Shown: positions 9,179 through 18,813 of the stretch, piece after piece
How positions within the stretch are numbered: the stretch's first letter is position 1
How the letters are laid out: each line of letters begins with the position of its first letter
Assembly (NCBI RefSeq): GCF_000718015.1
Contig: NZ_JODY01000008.1
Span: forward strand, 163,543 to 227,542
Direction of reading: 5' to 3'
DNA length: 64,000 nt
Source: Streptomyces catenulae
GTDB taxonomy: Bacteria > Actinomycetota > Actinomycetes > Streptomycetales > Streptomycetaceae
The notes under the pieces: model-generated
What the model saw: the letters and a program-made list of their open reading frames with translations, nothing else
Database searches by the model: none
What the model was told of the DNA's origin: nothing
Made by a program: the position numbers and the translations under genes

Positions 9179-10605
9179 TGAGGAAACGGCGGAGCGTGCT
9201 GAGACGACGCGGAGGAGCGGGGGTGGCCGCCGGGGCGGCGCTGCTGCTCGCGGGCGCGGGGCTGGTGGCCACGGCCCCGACCGCGCAGGCGGCGGACACC
9301 GCGTACCGGACCGAGTGCACCCCGCCACCGATCTCGGGGCTGCCGCCGGTCGAGGGCACCACCACGGTGGCGCTGAGCGCACCGGCGACCGCGAAGGTCG
9401 GCGAGGAGATCGAGGTGGTGTGGAAGACGGTCACCGCCGCCTCGAAGAACCCGGACGTCCTCGACCTGGACAAGGACACCGTGCAGCCCTCCGGCGTGGT
9501 GCAGTTGGCCGGGGCGCAGGCAGGTGAGCTGGCGATGAAGGGGCCGCGGAGCAATCCGCCGATCCCGAAGAACAGCCCGATGGTGCTGCCGGACATGAAG
9601 GGCACGCTGAAGCTGGAGAAGCCGGGGGAGGTGACGCTGACGCCCGGCGCGTACACGATCAACGTCAACAAGCCGATCTCCACGGACACCAAGTGCGTCC
9701 CGAAGGAGAAGGCGGCACCGGCCGTCACGATCAAGGTGACCGACGGCGGCGGCACGACCGGCGGCGGCGACTCCGGGGGGACGGCGGCGGGCGGCACCTC
9801 GTCCGGCGGCACCTCGTCGGGCGGCTCCGGCGGTACGGCCGCGGGCGGGACGTCCACCGGTGGCGGCGACGGCGGGACCACCGCCGGAGGCTCCGGTTCC
9901 GGAGGCGGCAGCACGGGCGGCACCGGCGGCTCGGGCGGGGAGCCCGACGGCACCGCGCACCAGGGTGAGCAGGTGCAGGTCCCGTACGCCTGCAAGACGC
10001 CGATCGGGGACAAGAAGGCCACCTCGCCGGTGCGGATCGACGCGGTGGCGCAGGGCGGCGGCTACGACCTGACGGTGAAGTTCGCCAAGTCCGTGATGGA
10101 CAGCCCGGCGGACATCCCCAAGGGCTCGGTCAAGCCGTCGATGGCGGTGGCGCTGGGCGGCGCGGACAAGGGCACCGTCAAGGTCGAGGGCCCGGCGAAC
10201 GCCGCGCCCATCAAGTCCGGGCAGCCCATCGAGATCCCCGACCTCAAGGGCGGCTACACCCCGGGCGCCACCGGCCGGACGACGCTGACCCCCGGCGTCC
10301 TGACCGTCAACGCCCTGGGTACGACCACCACCTGCACCCCGGAGAAGGACCCGGGCGCCTCCCTGACCCTCGACACCGCGGCCCGGCCCGGCGGCGCCTT
10401 TGGCGGTACGTCCACGGCGGGCGGCACCTCCGGCACGTCCGGCGCGTCCGGTTCCGCGGGCGGCGCCGCCGCGGCGGGCGGTCTCGCCGACACCGGCGCG
10501 AGCGACCACGGCGGGCTGACCGCCCTCGGCGTCTTCGCCGCCACCGTGCTGCTGCTCGGCGGCGGCCTGCTGCTGGGCACCCCCTGGCGGCGGGCCCGCC
10601 GCTGA
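9178..10605 (+). CDS. Two-domain sortase-anchored surface protein (DUF6801-like)
   Basis: A 475-residue secreted protein with a signal peptide ending near TAQAADT. The first domain (residues ~40-185) has the Cys pair YRTECTPPP and DTKCVPKE. A ~75-residue Gly/Ser/Thr linker follows, then a second domain beginning VPYACKTPIGDKK that is a clear paralogue of the 6350 product. The end carries LADTG, a hydrophobic helix and RRARR. LAxTG is the motif preferred by Streptomyces class E sortases. GGAAGGG at 9162-9168 serves ATG 9178 (GTG 9175 possible). Last gene of the operon. Role unknown; adhesion or wall architecture is inferred. Confidence 0.82.
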   Translation: MRKRRSVLRRRGGAGVAAGAALLLAGAGLVATAPTAQAADTAYRTECTPPPISGLPPVEGTTTVALSAPATAKVGEEIEVVWKTVTAASKNPDVLDLDKDTVQPSGVVQLAGAQAGELAMKGPRSNPPIPKNSPMVLPDMKGTLKLEKPGEVTLTPGAYTINVNKPISTDTKCVPKEKAAPAVTIKVTDGGGTTGGGDSGGTAAGGTSSGGTSSGGSGGTAAGGTSTGGGDGGTTAGGSGSGGGSTGGTGGSGGEPDGTAHQGEQVQVPYACKTPIGDKKATSPVRIDAVAQGGGYDLTVKFAKSVMDSPADIPKGSVKPSMAVALGGADKGTVKVEGPANAAPIKSGQPIEIPDLKGGYTPGATGRTTLTPGVLTVNALGTTTTCTPEKDPGASLTLDTAARPGGAFGGTSTAGGTSGTSGASGSAGGAAAAGGLADTGASDHGGLTALGVFAATVLLLGGGLLLGTPWRRARR

Positions 10606-10618
10606 CCGGCCCCGTACG

Positions 10619-10662
10619 CACGAGGGCCCGGCACACCCGATGCGGTGTGCCGGGCCCTCGTG
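10619..10662. terminator. Bidirectional terminator, surface operon / peptide transporter
   Basis: A 19-bp perfect stem: CACGAGGGCCCGGCACACC (10619-10637) pairs with 10644-10662 around a six-base loop. It lies between convergent genes. Confidence 0.9.
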
Positions 10663-10679
10663 GTGGGCCGGGGGGCGTG

Positions 10680-12209
10680 TCAGCGCACGTCGCCCATGAG
10701 CCCGAGGATCTTCTTGCGGTTCAGCCAGATCGCCACACCCGCGAGGACCGCCAGTGCGGCTTCCGCGGCGAGGACGCCCGTACCGCTCAGGTCGGCACCG
10801 GCGGTGGAGAGCAGGCTGACGATGCAGTCGCCCGCGGTGACGGCGAGGAACCAGACACCCAGCATCTGGCTGGCGTACTTCTCCGGCGCCAGCTTGGTGG
10901 TGACCGACAGGCCGACGGGGGAGAGGCACAGCTCACCCATGGTCTGGATCATGTAGACCATGAGCAGCCACATCGGGCTGACCTTGGTGCCGTCCGACGA
11001 CATCCCCATCGGGACGATGAAGACGAAGTACGAGATGCCGATCATCACCATCGCGATGGCGAACTTGATCGTGGTGCTCGGCTCCTTGAGGCGCTTGGCC
11101 AGCGCCAGCCACATCCAGGCGAAGACCGGGGCCAGCGCCATCACCCAGAGCGGGTTGACGGACTGGAACCACGTCGACGGGAAGTGCAGACCGAAGATGG
11201 TGTCGGCGGTGTTCTTCTCCGCGAAGCCGCTCAGCGTGGAACCAGCCTGGTCGAAGATCATCCAGAAGACGGCGGCGGCGGCGAAGAACCAGATGTAGCC
11301 GCTGACCTTCGTCTGCTCCTCGGCGGTCAGGTCCTTGTCGCGCTTGATGCGCGCCAGCACCGAGACCGGGATGATCAGGCCGAGCAGCGCGATCGGGATC
11401 AGCGCCCAGTTCAGCGTGAAGGTGCCGGTGCCGATGACGATGCCGTAGAAGACCGCGGCGATGGCCAGCCAGATCAGGCCCTTGCGCAGCCAGGAGTTGC
11501 GCTCCTGGACGGAGAGCGGCGTCGGGACCGTGCTGCTGATCGGCGAGAGGTGGCGGGTGCCGATGGTGAACTGGATCAGACCCAGGGCCATACCGACCGC
11601 GGCGGTCGCGAAGCCGAGGTGCCAGTTGACGCTCTGGCCGATGGTGCCGACGACCAGCGGGGCGAGGAAGCCACCGAGGTTGATGCCGATGTAGAAGATC
11701 GTGAAGCCACCGTCACGGCGCGGGTCCTGCGGACCGTCGTAGAGGTGGCCGACCATCGTCGAGATGTTGGCCTTCAGCAGGCCGGAGCCGAGCGCGACCA
11801 GTCCCATACCGGCGAAGAACATCGCCGTGCCGGGCACCGCCAGCGTCAGGTGACCGAGGATCACGACGCAACCGCCGATGATCACCGTCTTGCGCGGGCC
11901 CCAGACGCGGTCGGCGAACCAGCCGCCGGGCATGGCCAGCAGGTAGACCATCGCGAGGTAGACCGCGTAGATCGCCGACGCCGTGGCCATCGTCATCGCG
12001 AGACCGCCGCCCTGGGCCCCGGGCTTGGCATCCGTGCCGCCGGAGATCAGGTACAGAACGAGAAGGGCCCGCATGCCGTAGAAGCTGAAACGCTCCCACA
12101 TCTCGGTCATGAAGAGAGTGGCCAGTCCGCGGGGGTGGCCGAAGAAGGTCTTGCCGCCGGAGGCAGGGTTCCCCTGCGCGGCGGTGTCCTTCGTCAGGCT
12201 GGACGCCAT
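10680..12209 (-). CDS. Proton-dependent oligopeptide transporter (POT/PTR family, MFS)
   Basis: Imports di-/tripeptides with protons across the cytoplasmic membrane. The 509-residue product has 12-14 hydrophobic helices and the PTR signatures FFGHPRGLATLFMTEMWERF (ExxERF-like helix 1), GGWFADRVWGPRKTV, FTIFYIGINLGGFLAPLVVG and GELCLSPVGLSVTTKLAP. ATG 12209 is preceded by AAGGAAG on the minus strand. The open frame continues upstream to 12677, but that part has no homologous character. Its promoter must lie in the 474-bp divergent gap shared with the response regulator. Confidence 0.93.
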   Translation of the reverse strand: MASSLTKDTAAQGNPASGGKTFFGHPRGLATLFMTEMWERFSFYGMRALLVLYLISGGTDAKPGAQGGGLAMTMATASAIYAVYLAMVYLLAMPGGWFADRVWGPRKTVIIGGCVVILGHLTLAVPGTAMFFAGMGLVALGSGLLKANISTMVGHLYDGPQDPRRDGGFTIFYIGINLGGFLAPLVVGTIGQSVNWHLGFATAAVGMALGLIQFTIGTRHLSPISSTVPTPLSVQERNSWLRKGLIWLAIAAVFYGIVIGTGTFTLNWALIPIALLGLIIPVSVLARIKRDKDLTAEEQTKVSGYIWFFAAAAVFWMIFDQAGSTLSGFAEKNTADTIFGLHFPSTWFQSVNPLWVMALAPVFAWMWLALAKRLKEPSTTIKFAIAMVMIGISYFVFIVPMGMSSDGTKVSPMWLLMVYMIQTMGELCLSPVGLSVTTKLAPEKYASQMLGVWFLAVTAGDCIVSLLSTAGADLSGTGVLAAEAALAVLAGVAIWLNRKKILGLMGDVR

Positions 12210-12683
12210 GGGTGCTTCCTTGGTCTGCTCGGGACGCGAGGGTCGAACGTCACGCCCGGTGGGGGTCGATGACCGGCACCGGCGTAGACCTGCCCGCGCA
12301 CCCCACGTCCGAGGGGATCGACGCCACCCGAGGGGGAGCCGGCGGGACGGTCGTACACCGCCATCCACGCCCCCCGTCATTCTTGGCGCGGCGGACCCGG
12401 TCGACAGGTCAATCGCTGTGCACCTGGCGCGGTGTACCGCACCCTGTACACAACTGGGGACCGCGGACACCCTTGAGGTGCCGAGGGCCCCGGCGGTTGT
12501 GCGATGGACGTCGGCCCACCATACGTCCCGTTCGACCGGCGTTGGGAGGGGTGAGACAACGCTCACATTCCCCGCAGGGAACCATTCCTGCGTGTCGACG
12601 AACCACGCCGTCCCTTGTCGCATATGTCGTCCCGCCCGCCCCGCTCGCCCCCTGGCCACGGTGCATCGGACTACCATCGGGCC
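12210..12683. promoter_or_regulatory. Divergent intergenic region with a GTGTAC-N8-GTACAC dyad
   Basis: This 474-bp gap carries no supported gene. It contains GTGTACCGCACCCTGTACAC at 12432-12451, a 6-8-6 inverted repeat suitable for a dimeric regulator. It also contains the TACCAT hexamer (12672-12677) that ends six bases before the response-regulator ATG. Confidence 0.4.
12672..12683 (+). promoter_or_regulatory. Probable -10 (TACCAT) of a leaderless response-regulator gene
   Basis: TACCAT is followed by six bases and then the ATG at 12684, so transcription would begin at or next to the start codon. No Shine-Dalgarno sequence is visible. Confidence 0.5.
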
Positions 12684-13364
12684 ATGACCCGTGTACTGCT
12701 CGCCGAGGATGACGCGTCCATCTCGGAGCCGCTCGCCCGCGCACTGCGCCGCGAGGGTTACGAAGTCGAGGTGCGCGAGGACGGCCCCACGGCGCTCGAC
12801 GCCGGCCTACAGGACCACATCGATCTGGTCGTGCTCGACCTGGGACTGCCCGGCATGGACGGCCTGGAGGTCGCCCGCAGGCTGCGCAACGAAGGTCATT
12901 CCTTCCCCATCCTGGTGCTGACCGCCCGCGCCGACGAGGTGGACACCGTCGTCGGTCTGGACGCCGGAGCCGACGACTACGTCACCAAGCCCTTCCGCCT
13001 CGCCGAGCTGCTCGCCCGCGTCCGGGCGCTGCTGCGGCGCGGCTCCACCGCCGAACCGCAGCAACCGCCCGCCACCCACGGTGTGCGCATCGACGTCGAG
13101 TCGCACCGCGCATGGATGGGCGACGAGGAGCTGCAGCTCACCGCCAAGGAGTTCGACCTGCTGCGGGTGCTGGTGCGGGACGCCGGTCGGGTCGTCACCC
13201 GTGACCAGCTGATGCGCGAGGTCTGGGACACCACCTGGTGGTCGTCGACGAAGACCCTCGACATGCACATCTCCTGGCTCCGCAAGAAGCTCGGCGACGA
13301 CGCCGCCAACCCGCGCTACATCGCCACCGTCCGGGGCGTCGGCTTCCGCTTCGAGAAGAGCTGA
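12684..13364 (+). CDS. OmpR/PhoB-family response regulator
   Basis: DNA-binding regulator of a two-component system, 226 residues. The receiver domain holds the acidic pair E8-D9-D10, phospho-acceptor D52 in LVVLDLGLPGMDG, T80 and K102 (TKPF). The winged-helix output domain spans ~130-226 (LTAKEFDLLRVLVRDAGRVVTRDQL, and the end TVRGVGFRFE). The start codon lies six bases after a TACCAT hexamer and lacks a ribosome site, so leaderless expression is likely. The cognate kinase follows after 88 bp. Target genes are unknown; the divergent peptide transporter is a candidate by position. Confidence 0.93.
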   Translation: MTRVLLAEDDASISEPLARALRREGYEVEVREDGPTALDAGLQDHIDLVVLDLGLPGMDGLEVARRLRNEGHSFPILVLTARADEVDTVVGLDAGADDYVTKPFRLAELLARVRALLRRGSTAEPQQPPATHGVRIDVESHRAWMGDEELQLTAKEFDLLRVLVRDAGRVVTRDQLMREVWDTTWWSSTKTLDMHISWLRKKLGDDAANPRYIATVRGVGFRFEKS

Positions 13365-13452
13365 CGCACCCGGGGCCCGGCCGTGGCCGCGGGCAGGCCC
13401 TGCCGGGCGGGACGCCGAGACAGACCACCGCAACCCCCGCCCGGAGGGCACC

Positions 13453-14700
13453 GTGCGCCGCCGCCTGATCAACTCCACCCTCGCGGTGGTGCTCGTCGTC
13501 ATCGCCGTCTTCGGCCTCTCCCTCGTCATCGTCGAGACCCGCACCATCCAGGCGGGCGCCCAGGAGAGCGTGGCGTCCGAGGCGGTCCGGCTGGTCGGCA
13601 TCGTCGAGAGCCGGATCGGCAGCGGCGAGAAGATCACCCCGGACGCCCTCTCCGAACAGATCACCGTCCACCGCTACGCCCGGATCAAGGTGCCCGGCAA
13701 GGCGCCGATCGAGATCGGCACCCGGCCCACCGGTGACGTCATCCAGTCGCAGGTCTCCGGCGACCGCGGGGAGCAGGTCACCGTCCAGGAGTCGCGCGCC
13801 GCCGTCAACGAGGAGATCGGCCGCACGCTGCTGGTCATCCTGGCGGTGGCGCTGCTGGCGATCGTCGCCGCGGTGGGGCTCGCGATCCGCCAGGCCCGTC
13901 GGCTCACTGCCCCCCTCACCGACCTCGCCGAGACCGCCGAACGCCTCGGCTCCGGCGACCCCCGCCCCCGCCACCGCCGCTACGGCGTCCAGGAGCTGGA
14001 CCGGGTCGCCGATGTGCTGGACGCCAGCGCCGAGCGGATCGCCCGGATGCTCACCGCCGAACGCCGCCTCGCCGCCGACGCCTCCCACCAGCTCCGTACT
14101 CCGCTGACCGCGCTCTCCATGCGGCTGGAGGAGATCACGCTCACCGACGACCCGGACACCGTCAAGGAGGAGGCCACCATCGCGCTGGCCCAGGTGGAGC
14201 GGTTGACCGATGTGGTCCAGCGGCTGCTCACCAACTCCCGCGACCCGCGCTCCGGCTCCGCCGTCGCCTTCGACCTCGACGAGATCGTCAAGCAGCAGGT
14301 GGAGGAGTGGCGGCCCGCCTACCGCAGCGCCGCCCGCTCCATCGTCCGCTCCGGGAAGAAGGGGCTGCGGGCCGTCGGTACGCCGGGTGCGGTGGCGCAG
14401 GTGCTCGCCACGCTGATCGAGAACTCGCTGATGCACGGTGACGGGACGGTCGCGCTGCGCACCCGGGTCACCGGCAACCAGGCGGTGGTGGAGGTCACCG
14501 ACGCGGGGCCCGGTGTCTCCGCCGACCTCGGCTCGCGGGTCTTCGAGCGGACCGTCTCCGGCCGCAACTCCACGGGGCTGGGCCTCGCCGTCGCCCGCGA
14601 TCTGGCGGAGGCGGACGGCGGACGGCTGGAACTGCTCCAGCAGCGCCCGCCGGTCTTCGCCCTCTTCCTGGCCCGGGAGGCCGAACCGTCCGAGGTGTGA
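13453..14700 (+). CDS. Sensor histidine kinase
   Basis: Membrane kinase of 415 residues partnering the preceding regulator. TM1 (VVLVVIAVFGLSLVIV), an extracytoplasmic sensor of ~110 residues, TM2 (LLVILAVALLAIVAAVGLAI), then HAMP (RQARRLTAPLTDLAETAERL). HisKA follows with H212 in DASHQLRTPL, and HATPase boxes IENSLMHG (N), DAGPGVS (G1) and STGLGLAVARDLAE (G2). GTG 13453 follows GGAGGG at 13443-13448. The signal is not deducible from the small sensor loop. Confidence 0.92.
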   Translation: MRRRLINSTLAVVLVVIAVFGLSLVIVETRTIQAGAQESVASEAVRLVGIVESRIGSGEKITPDALSEQITVHRYARIKVPGKAPIEIGTRPTGDVIQSQVSGDRGEQVTVQESRAAVNEEIGRTLLVILAVALLAIVAAVGLAIRQARRLTAPLTDLAETAERLGSGDPRPRHRRYGVQELDRVADVLDASAERIARMLTAERRLAADASHQLRTPLTALSMRLEEITLTDDPDTVKEEATIALAQVERLTDVVQRLLTNSRDPRSGSAVAFDLDEIVKQQVEEWRPAYRSAARSIVRSGKKGLRAVGTPGAVAQVLATLIENSLMHGDGTVALRTRVTGNQAVVEVTDAGPGVSADLGSRVFERTVSGRNSTGLGLAVARDLAEADGGRLELLQQRPPVFALFLAREAEPSEV

Positions 14701-14713
14701 GGGGTCCGGCGGG

Positions 14714-15235
14714 TCAGCCGCGCGGGGCGCCGTGCGGCTGCGGCTGCCGCTCCCGCGCCTGCTCCGGCTCGTGCGGCCGCGTATCCGGCAGCGGCTCGGC
14801 GCCGTCCGGCGTGCGGAAGACCCAGGTGCGGTACGACCAGAAGCGGAAGAGGGTGGCGACGCCGATGCCGAGGAACTTGAAGACGTTGCTCTGCAGCGGG
14901 GAGTCCCAGCCGAAGCCGTACGTCGCCGCGTAGAGCATGCCGTTCTCGATGATCAGTCCGGCGATGCTGAACAGCAGGAAGAGCGAGAGTTCGCGGGTGC
15001 GGCCCTGCTTGTCGCGGTCGCGGTAGGTGAAGTAGCGGTAGCCGAGGTAGTTGGTGCCGGTGGCCACGACCGTCGCGATGACGCTGGCCCGCACGACCGG
15101 CAGCTCGGTCAGATGGCGTACGAGGTTGAAGACCGCGAAGTTCACGACCACCCCGGCGCCGCCGACGGCACCGAACTTGGCGACCTCCCGCAGGAGCTGC
15201 TCCAGCCGCGACCGCAGCGCGCTCCGTTCACTCAT
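14714..15235 (-). CDS. GtrA family membrane protein
   Basis: A 173-residue protein with four hydrophobic helices typical of GtrA, which assists polyprenyl-linked sugar translocation in cell-surface polysaccharide synthesis. Visible features: KFGAVGGAGVVVNFAVFNL, the helix-2 Asn/Tyr set TGTNYLGYRYFTYRD, and FKFLGIGVATLFRFWSYRTWVF near the end, followed by a hydrophilic Pro/Arg tail. AGGGAG stands 12 bases before ATG 15235. It converges on the histidine kinase with a 13-bp gap. Neighbouring GT2 enzymes lie further along. Confidence 0.87.
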   Translation of the reverse strand: MSERSALRSRLEQLLREVAKFGAVGGAGVVVNFAVFNLVRHLTELPVVRASVIATVVATGTNYLGYRYFTYRDRDKQGRTRELSLFLLFSIAGLIIENGMLYAATYGFGWDSPLQSNVFKFLGIGVATLFRFWSYRTWVFRTPDGAEPLPDTRPHEPEQARERQPQPHGAPRG

Positions 15236-15458
15236 GGTGATCGTCTTGCTCCCTGTCCGTGGCGGCCGGCCCGGCCGGTCGTCCCGGACCGCCCCTCATG
15301 CTAACCAGCGTTTCCCAGGGGTCGCCGCGCACGGGCGCGCGCAGCGACGCCCGCCCGCAGTGATACGGAAGATCACGCTCCGCACATTGCCTCCGCCATA
15401 CGGTGGCCCTCGGACGATCCTCCAAACACCACCCGTCGGGGTGGCACGCCCGTACGGA

Positions 15459-15470
15459 TACGCTGGGGGC
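15459..15470 (+). promoter_or_regulatory. Probable -10 (TACGCT) of leaderless purK
   Basis: TACGCT ends six bases before GTG 15471, the same spacing as at 12672, 29350 and 41158. The G run before the GTG could alternatively act as a weak ribosome site. Confidence 0.45.
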
Positions 15471-16622
15471 GTGACGTTCCCGGTAGTCGGCATGGTCGGT
15501 GGCGGTCAGCTCGCCCGTATGACCCACGAGGCGGGCATCCCCCTCGGCATCAAGTTCAAGCTCCTCAGCGACACCCCGCAGGACTCGGCGGCCCAGGTGG
15601 TCAGCGAAGTCGTCATCGGCGACTACCGCGACCTGGACACGCTGCGCTCCTTCGCGCGTGGCTGCGATGTGATCACCTTCGATCACGAGCACGTACCCAC
15701 CGAGCACCTCAAGGCGCTGGAGGCGGACGGCATCCCTGTACGCCCCGGCCCCGAGGCGCTGGTGCACGCGCAGGACAAGGGGGTGATGCGGGCGAGACTG
15801 GACGCGCTGGGCGTGCCCTGTCCGCGCCACCGCATCGTCTCGGATCCGGAGGATGTGGTGGCGTTCGCCGACGAGGGCGATGGTTTTCCCGTGATCCTTA
15901 AGACCGTCCGCGGCGGCTATGACGGCAAGGGTGTCTGGGTCGTACGTTCCTCCAAGGAGGCGGCCGAGCCGTTCCGCGCCGGGGTGCCCGTGCTGGCCGA
16001 GGAGAAGGTCCCCTTCACCCGCGAACTGGCCGCCAACGTCGTCCGCTCGCCGCACGGCCAGGCCGTCGCCTACCCCGTCGTGGAGTCCATCCAGGTCGAC
16101 GGCGTCTGCGACACGGTCATCGCCCCGGCGCCCGACCTCGACGCGGACCTCGCGGCGCGCGCCCAGGAGATGGCGCTGCGGATCGCGGCGGAGCTGGGCG
16201 TCGTCGGCCACCTCGCGGTCGAGCTGTTCGAGGTGCCCGGGCCCGACGGTGAGCCGCGGGTGCTCGTCAACGAACTGGCGATGCGTCCGCACAACTCCGG
16301 GCACTGGACCCAGGACGGCGCGATCACCTCGCAGTTCGCCAACCACGTCCGTGCCGTGCTGGACCTCCCGCTGGGCGACCCGCGCCCGCGCGCCCCGTGG
16401 ACGGTGATGGCCAACGTCCTCGGCGGCGACTACCCGGACATGTATTCCGCGTACCTCCATTGCCTGGCACGCGATCCGCAGCTGAAGATCCACATGTACG
16501 GAAAGGACGTGAAGCCCGGCCGGAAGGTCGGTCACGTCAACACCTACGGCGACGACCTTGCCGACGTGCGCGAGCGCGCCGCGCACGCCGCCGGCTACCT
16601 GCGAGGAACGATCACCGAATGA
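15471..16622 (+). CDS. purK: N5-carboxyaminoimidazole ribonucleotide synthase
   Basis: ATP-grasp enzyme joining bicarbonate to AIR in purine synthesis; it hands N5-CAIR to PurE. The 383-residue product starts [17 protein letters not shown] (dinucleotide-like pre-ATP-grasp motif). It contains [41 protein letters not shown] and [22 protein letters not shown] 15471 begins exactly at the conserved N-terminus; in-frame upstream sequence has no homologous character. Its stop overlaps the purE start as ATGA. Confidence 0.96.
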   Translation: MTFPVVGMVGGGQLARMTHEAGIPLGIKFKLLSDTPQDSAAQVVSEVVIGDYRDLDTLRSFARGCDVITFDHEHVPTEHLKALEADGIPVRPGPEALVHAQDKGVMRARLDALGVPCPRHRIVSDPEDVVAFADEGDGFPVILKTVRGGYDGKGVWVVRSSKEAAEPFRAGVPVLAEEKVPFTRELAANVVRSPHGQAVAYPVVESIQVDGVCDTVIAPAPDLDADLAARAQEMALRIAAELGVVGHLAVELFEVPGPDGEPRVLVNELAMRPHNSGHWTQDGAITSQFANHVRAVLDLPLGDPRPRAPWTVMANVLGGDYPDMYSAYLHCLARDPQLKIHMYGKDVKPGRKVGHVNTYGDDLADVRERAAHAAGYLRGTITE

Positions 16623-17161
16623 CCAGTAGCTCCCCCGGAAGCCCCATCGTCGGCATCGTCATGGGTTCGGACTCCGACTGGCCCGTCATGGAGGCGGCGG
16701 CCAAGGCGCTCGACGAGTTCGAGATCGCCTACGAGGTCGACGTCGTCTCCGCGCACCGGATGCCGCACGAGATGATCGCGTACGGCGAGGAGGCCGCCGG
16801 GCGCGGGCTCAAGGCGATCATCGCGGGCGCCGGGGGAGCCGCCCATCTGCCGGGCATGCTCGCCTCCGTCACGCCGCTGCCGGTGATCGGCGTGCCGGTG
16901 CCGCTGAAGTACCTCGACGGCATGGACTCGCTCCTCTCCATCGTGCAGATGCCCGCCGGGGTGCCGGTCGCGACCGTCTCCGTCGGCGGCGCCCGTAACG
17001 CCGGGCTGCTCGCCGCGCGGATGCTCGCCGCGCACGACGAGGAACTGCTCGGCCGGATGCGGGAGTTCCAGCAGGAGCTGAACGACCAGGCCACCGAGAA
17101 GGGCAAGCGGCTGCGGAACAAGGTCGCCTCCCCGGCCGGTTTCGGCTTCGGGAGCAAGTGA
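16619..17161 (+). CDS. purE: N5-carboxyaminoimidazole ribonucleotide mutase
   Basis: Converts N5-CAIR to CAIR in purine synthesis. The class I PurE product of 180 residues shows [40 protein letters not shown] and [29 protein letters not shown] overlap with purK indicates translational coupling. The dipeptidase gene starts on the purE stop (TGATG), making a three-gene unit. Confidence 0.97.
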   Translation: MTSSSPGSPIVGIVMGSDSDWPVMEAAAKALDEFEIAYEVDVVSAHRMPHEMIAYGEEAAGRGLKAIIAGAGGAAHLPGMLASVTPLPVIGVPVPLKYLDGMDSLLSIVQMPAGVPVATVSVGGARNAGLLAARMLAAHDEELLGRMREFQQELNDQATEKGKRLRNKVASPAGFGFGSK

Positions 17162-18354
17162 TGACGGCCGCCGCGGTGGACCCGCGTATCGCCGCCCTGC
17201 TCGCCGAACACCCCGTCGTCGACGGCCACAACGACCTGCCCTGGGCGCTGCGCACCCAGGCCGGGTACGACCTGGAGCGGCGTGACATCGCCGGTGACCA
17301 GTCGGAGTTCCTGCACACCGACATCCCGCGGCTGCGGGCCGGTGGCGTCGGCGCGCAGTTCTGGTCGGTCTACGTCCGCGCCGACTTCGCGGGCGATACG
17401 GCGGTCAGCGCCACCCTGGAACAGATCGACGTGGTGCGGCGGATGGCCGCGCGCTACCCCGAGGCGCTGCGGCTGGCGTTCACCGCCGACGACATGGAGG
17501 CGGCGCGCGCCGACGGCGTCATCGCCTCGCTGATGGGCGCCGAGGGCGGCCACTCCATCAACAACTCGCTGGCCACCCTGCGGGCCCTGCACCGGCTGGG
17601 CGTCCGCTACATGACGCTCACCCACAACGACAGCCTGGCCTGGGCGGACTCCGCGACGGACGAGCCGCGCGCGGACGGTCTCAGCGCCTTCGGCGAGGAG
17701 GTCGTGCGGGAGATGAACCGCCTCGGCATGCTCGTCGACCTCTCGCATGTCGCCGCCACGACGATGCGGGACGCGCTGCGGGTCTCCACCGCGCCGGTGA
17801 TCTTCTCGCACTCCTCGTCCCGCGCGGTCTGCGACCACCCGCGGAACATCCCCGACGACGTCCTGGAGCGGCTGCCCGCCAACGGCGGCACCGCGATGGC
17901 CACCTTCGTGCCGAAGTTCGTGCACCAGGAGGTCGGCCCCTGGATGCTGCGGGCCGACGAGAACATGCGGGCCCACGGCTTCCACCACCTGGACACCACG
18001 CCCGAGGCGATGGTGGTCCAGCGGGAGTTCCGGGCGGCGCACCCGATGCCGGAGGCGACCGCGGCGACCGTCGCCGACCACCTCGACCACCTGCGGGAGG
18101 TCGCCGGGGTCGACCACATCGGGCTCGGCGGCGACTACGACGGCACCGCCTTCACCCCGACCGATCTGGCGGACGTGGCGAGCTACCCGAATCTGCTCGG
18201 GGAACTGCTGGACCGTAAGTGGTCCACCGCCGACCTCGCCAAGCTGACCTGGCGCAACGCGGTCCGTACGCTGCGGGACGCGGAGGATGTGGCCCGCGCC
18301 GAGCAGGCCCGCCGCCCGGAGTCGATCGCCACGATCGAGCAGCTGGACGGCTGA
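17161..18354 (+). CDS. Membrane dipeptidase (peptidase M19, renal dipeptidase type)
   Basis: Zinc dipeptidase of the amidohydrolase fold, 397 residues. Metal and substrate motifs: [57 protein letters not shown] and [13 protein letters not shown] 17161 shares its A with the purE TGA; GGGAG lies six bases before, and GTG 17158 is also possible. No signal peptide is seen, so it probably acts in the cytoplasm on dipeptides or D-amino acyl dipeptides. Why it is coupled to purKE is unclear, but the linkage looks conserved in Streptomyces as I recall. Confidence 0.93.
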   Translation: MTAAAVDPRIAALLAEHPVVDGHNDLPWALRTQAGYDLERRDIAGDQSEFLHTDIPRLRAGGVGAQFWSVYVRADFAGDTAVSATLEQIDVVRRMAARYPEALRLAFTADDMEAARADGVIASLMGAEGGHSINNSLATLRALHRLGVRYMTLTHNDSLAWADSATDEPRADGLSAFGEEVVREMNRLGMLVDLSHVAATTMRDALRVSTAPVIFSHSSSRAVCDHPRNIPDDVLERLPANGGTAMATFVPKFVHQEVGPWMLRADENMRAHGFHHLDTTPEAMVVQREFRAAHPMPEATAATVADHLDHLREVAGVDHIGLGGDYDGTAFTPTDLADVASYPNLLGELLDRKWSTADLAKLTWRNAVRTLRDAEDVARAEQARRPESIATIEQLDG

Positions 18355-18370
18355 GCGGTACCTCTTCACC

Positions 18371-18407
18371 CACCGGCGGGCCCTGTCACGGACGGGGCCC
18401 GCCGGTG
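18371..18407. terminator. Terminator after the purK-purE-dipeptidase operon
   Basis: CACCGGCGGGCCC (18371-18383) pairs with GGGCCCGCCGGTG (18395-18407). It lies between this operon and the convergent VOC gene. Confidence 0.85.
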
Positions 18408-18441
18408 CGTTCCGTGTCCGGGCGGCGGGCGGAGCGCCGGG

Positions 18442-18810
18442 TCAGTCGCAGAGGCAGAGGCAGAACGGGTGCCCGACCGGGTCCAGATAGACGCGCCAGC
18501 TCTGCCGGGCGTCGTCCTGCTGGACCAGCTTCGCGCCGAGCGCCAGCGCCTTCTCCTGCGCCGCCTCCAGGTCCGCGCGCCGGACGTCGAAGTCGAGGTG
18601 GCACTGCTGGGGCCGGTCCTGCCCCGGCCACTGCGGCGGCCGGTACCCCGCCACCTCCTGGAACGCCAGCCGCCGCCCCTGTGGCCCGACGGCCTCGAAC
18701 CAGTCGCCCTCGCCCGTCACCCGCCAGTCGAGCAACTCGGCGTAGAAACCGGCGAGCGCCCGCGGATCGGGGCAGTCCAGCGCGACGACAGTCAGCTCGA
18801 TCAGCGCCAT
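18442..18810 (-). CDS. VOC family (glyoxalase/bleomycin-resistance fold) protein
   Basis: A 122-residue single-domain protein with paired beta-alpha-beta modules: LTVVALDCPDPRALAGFYAELLDW, CHLDFDVRRADLEAAQEKALALGA and YLDPVGHPFCLCL. Putative metal ligands are His in the QCHLDF strand and the acidic residue in the EVAGY strand. AGGAGGT precedes the ATG. Divergent from the CGNR regulator across ~75 bp that hold repeated GTTAC/GTAAC pentamers. Substrate unknown; this subclass is usually annotated as a dioxygenase or a resistance-like protein without proof. Confidence 0.82.
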   Translation of the reverse strand: MALIELTVVALDCPDPRALAGFYAELLDWRVTGEGDWFEAVGPQGRRLAFQEVAGYRPPQWPGQDRPQQCHLDFDVRRADLEAAQEKALALGAKLVQQDDARQSWRVYLDPVGHPFCLCLCD

Positions 18811-18813
18811 ATC

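Noticed and set aside
12210..12677. N-terminal extension of the peptide transporter
   Set aside because: No homologous character upstream of ATG 12209, which has its own AAGGAAG site.
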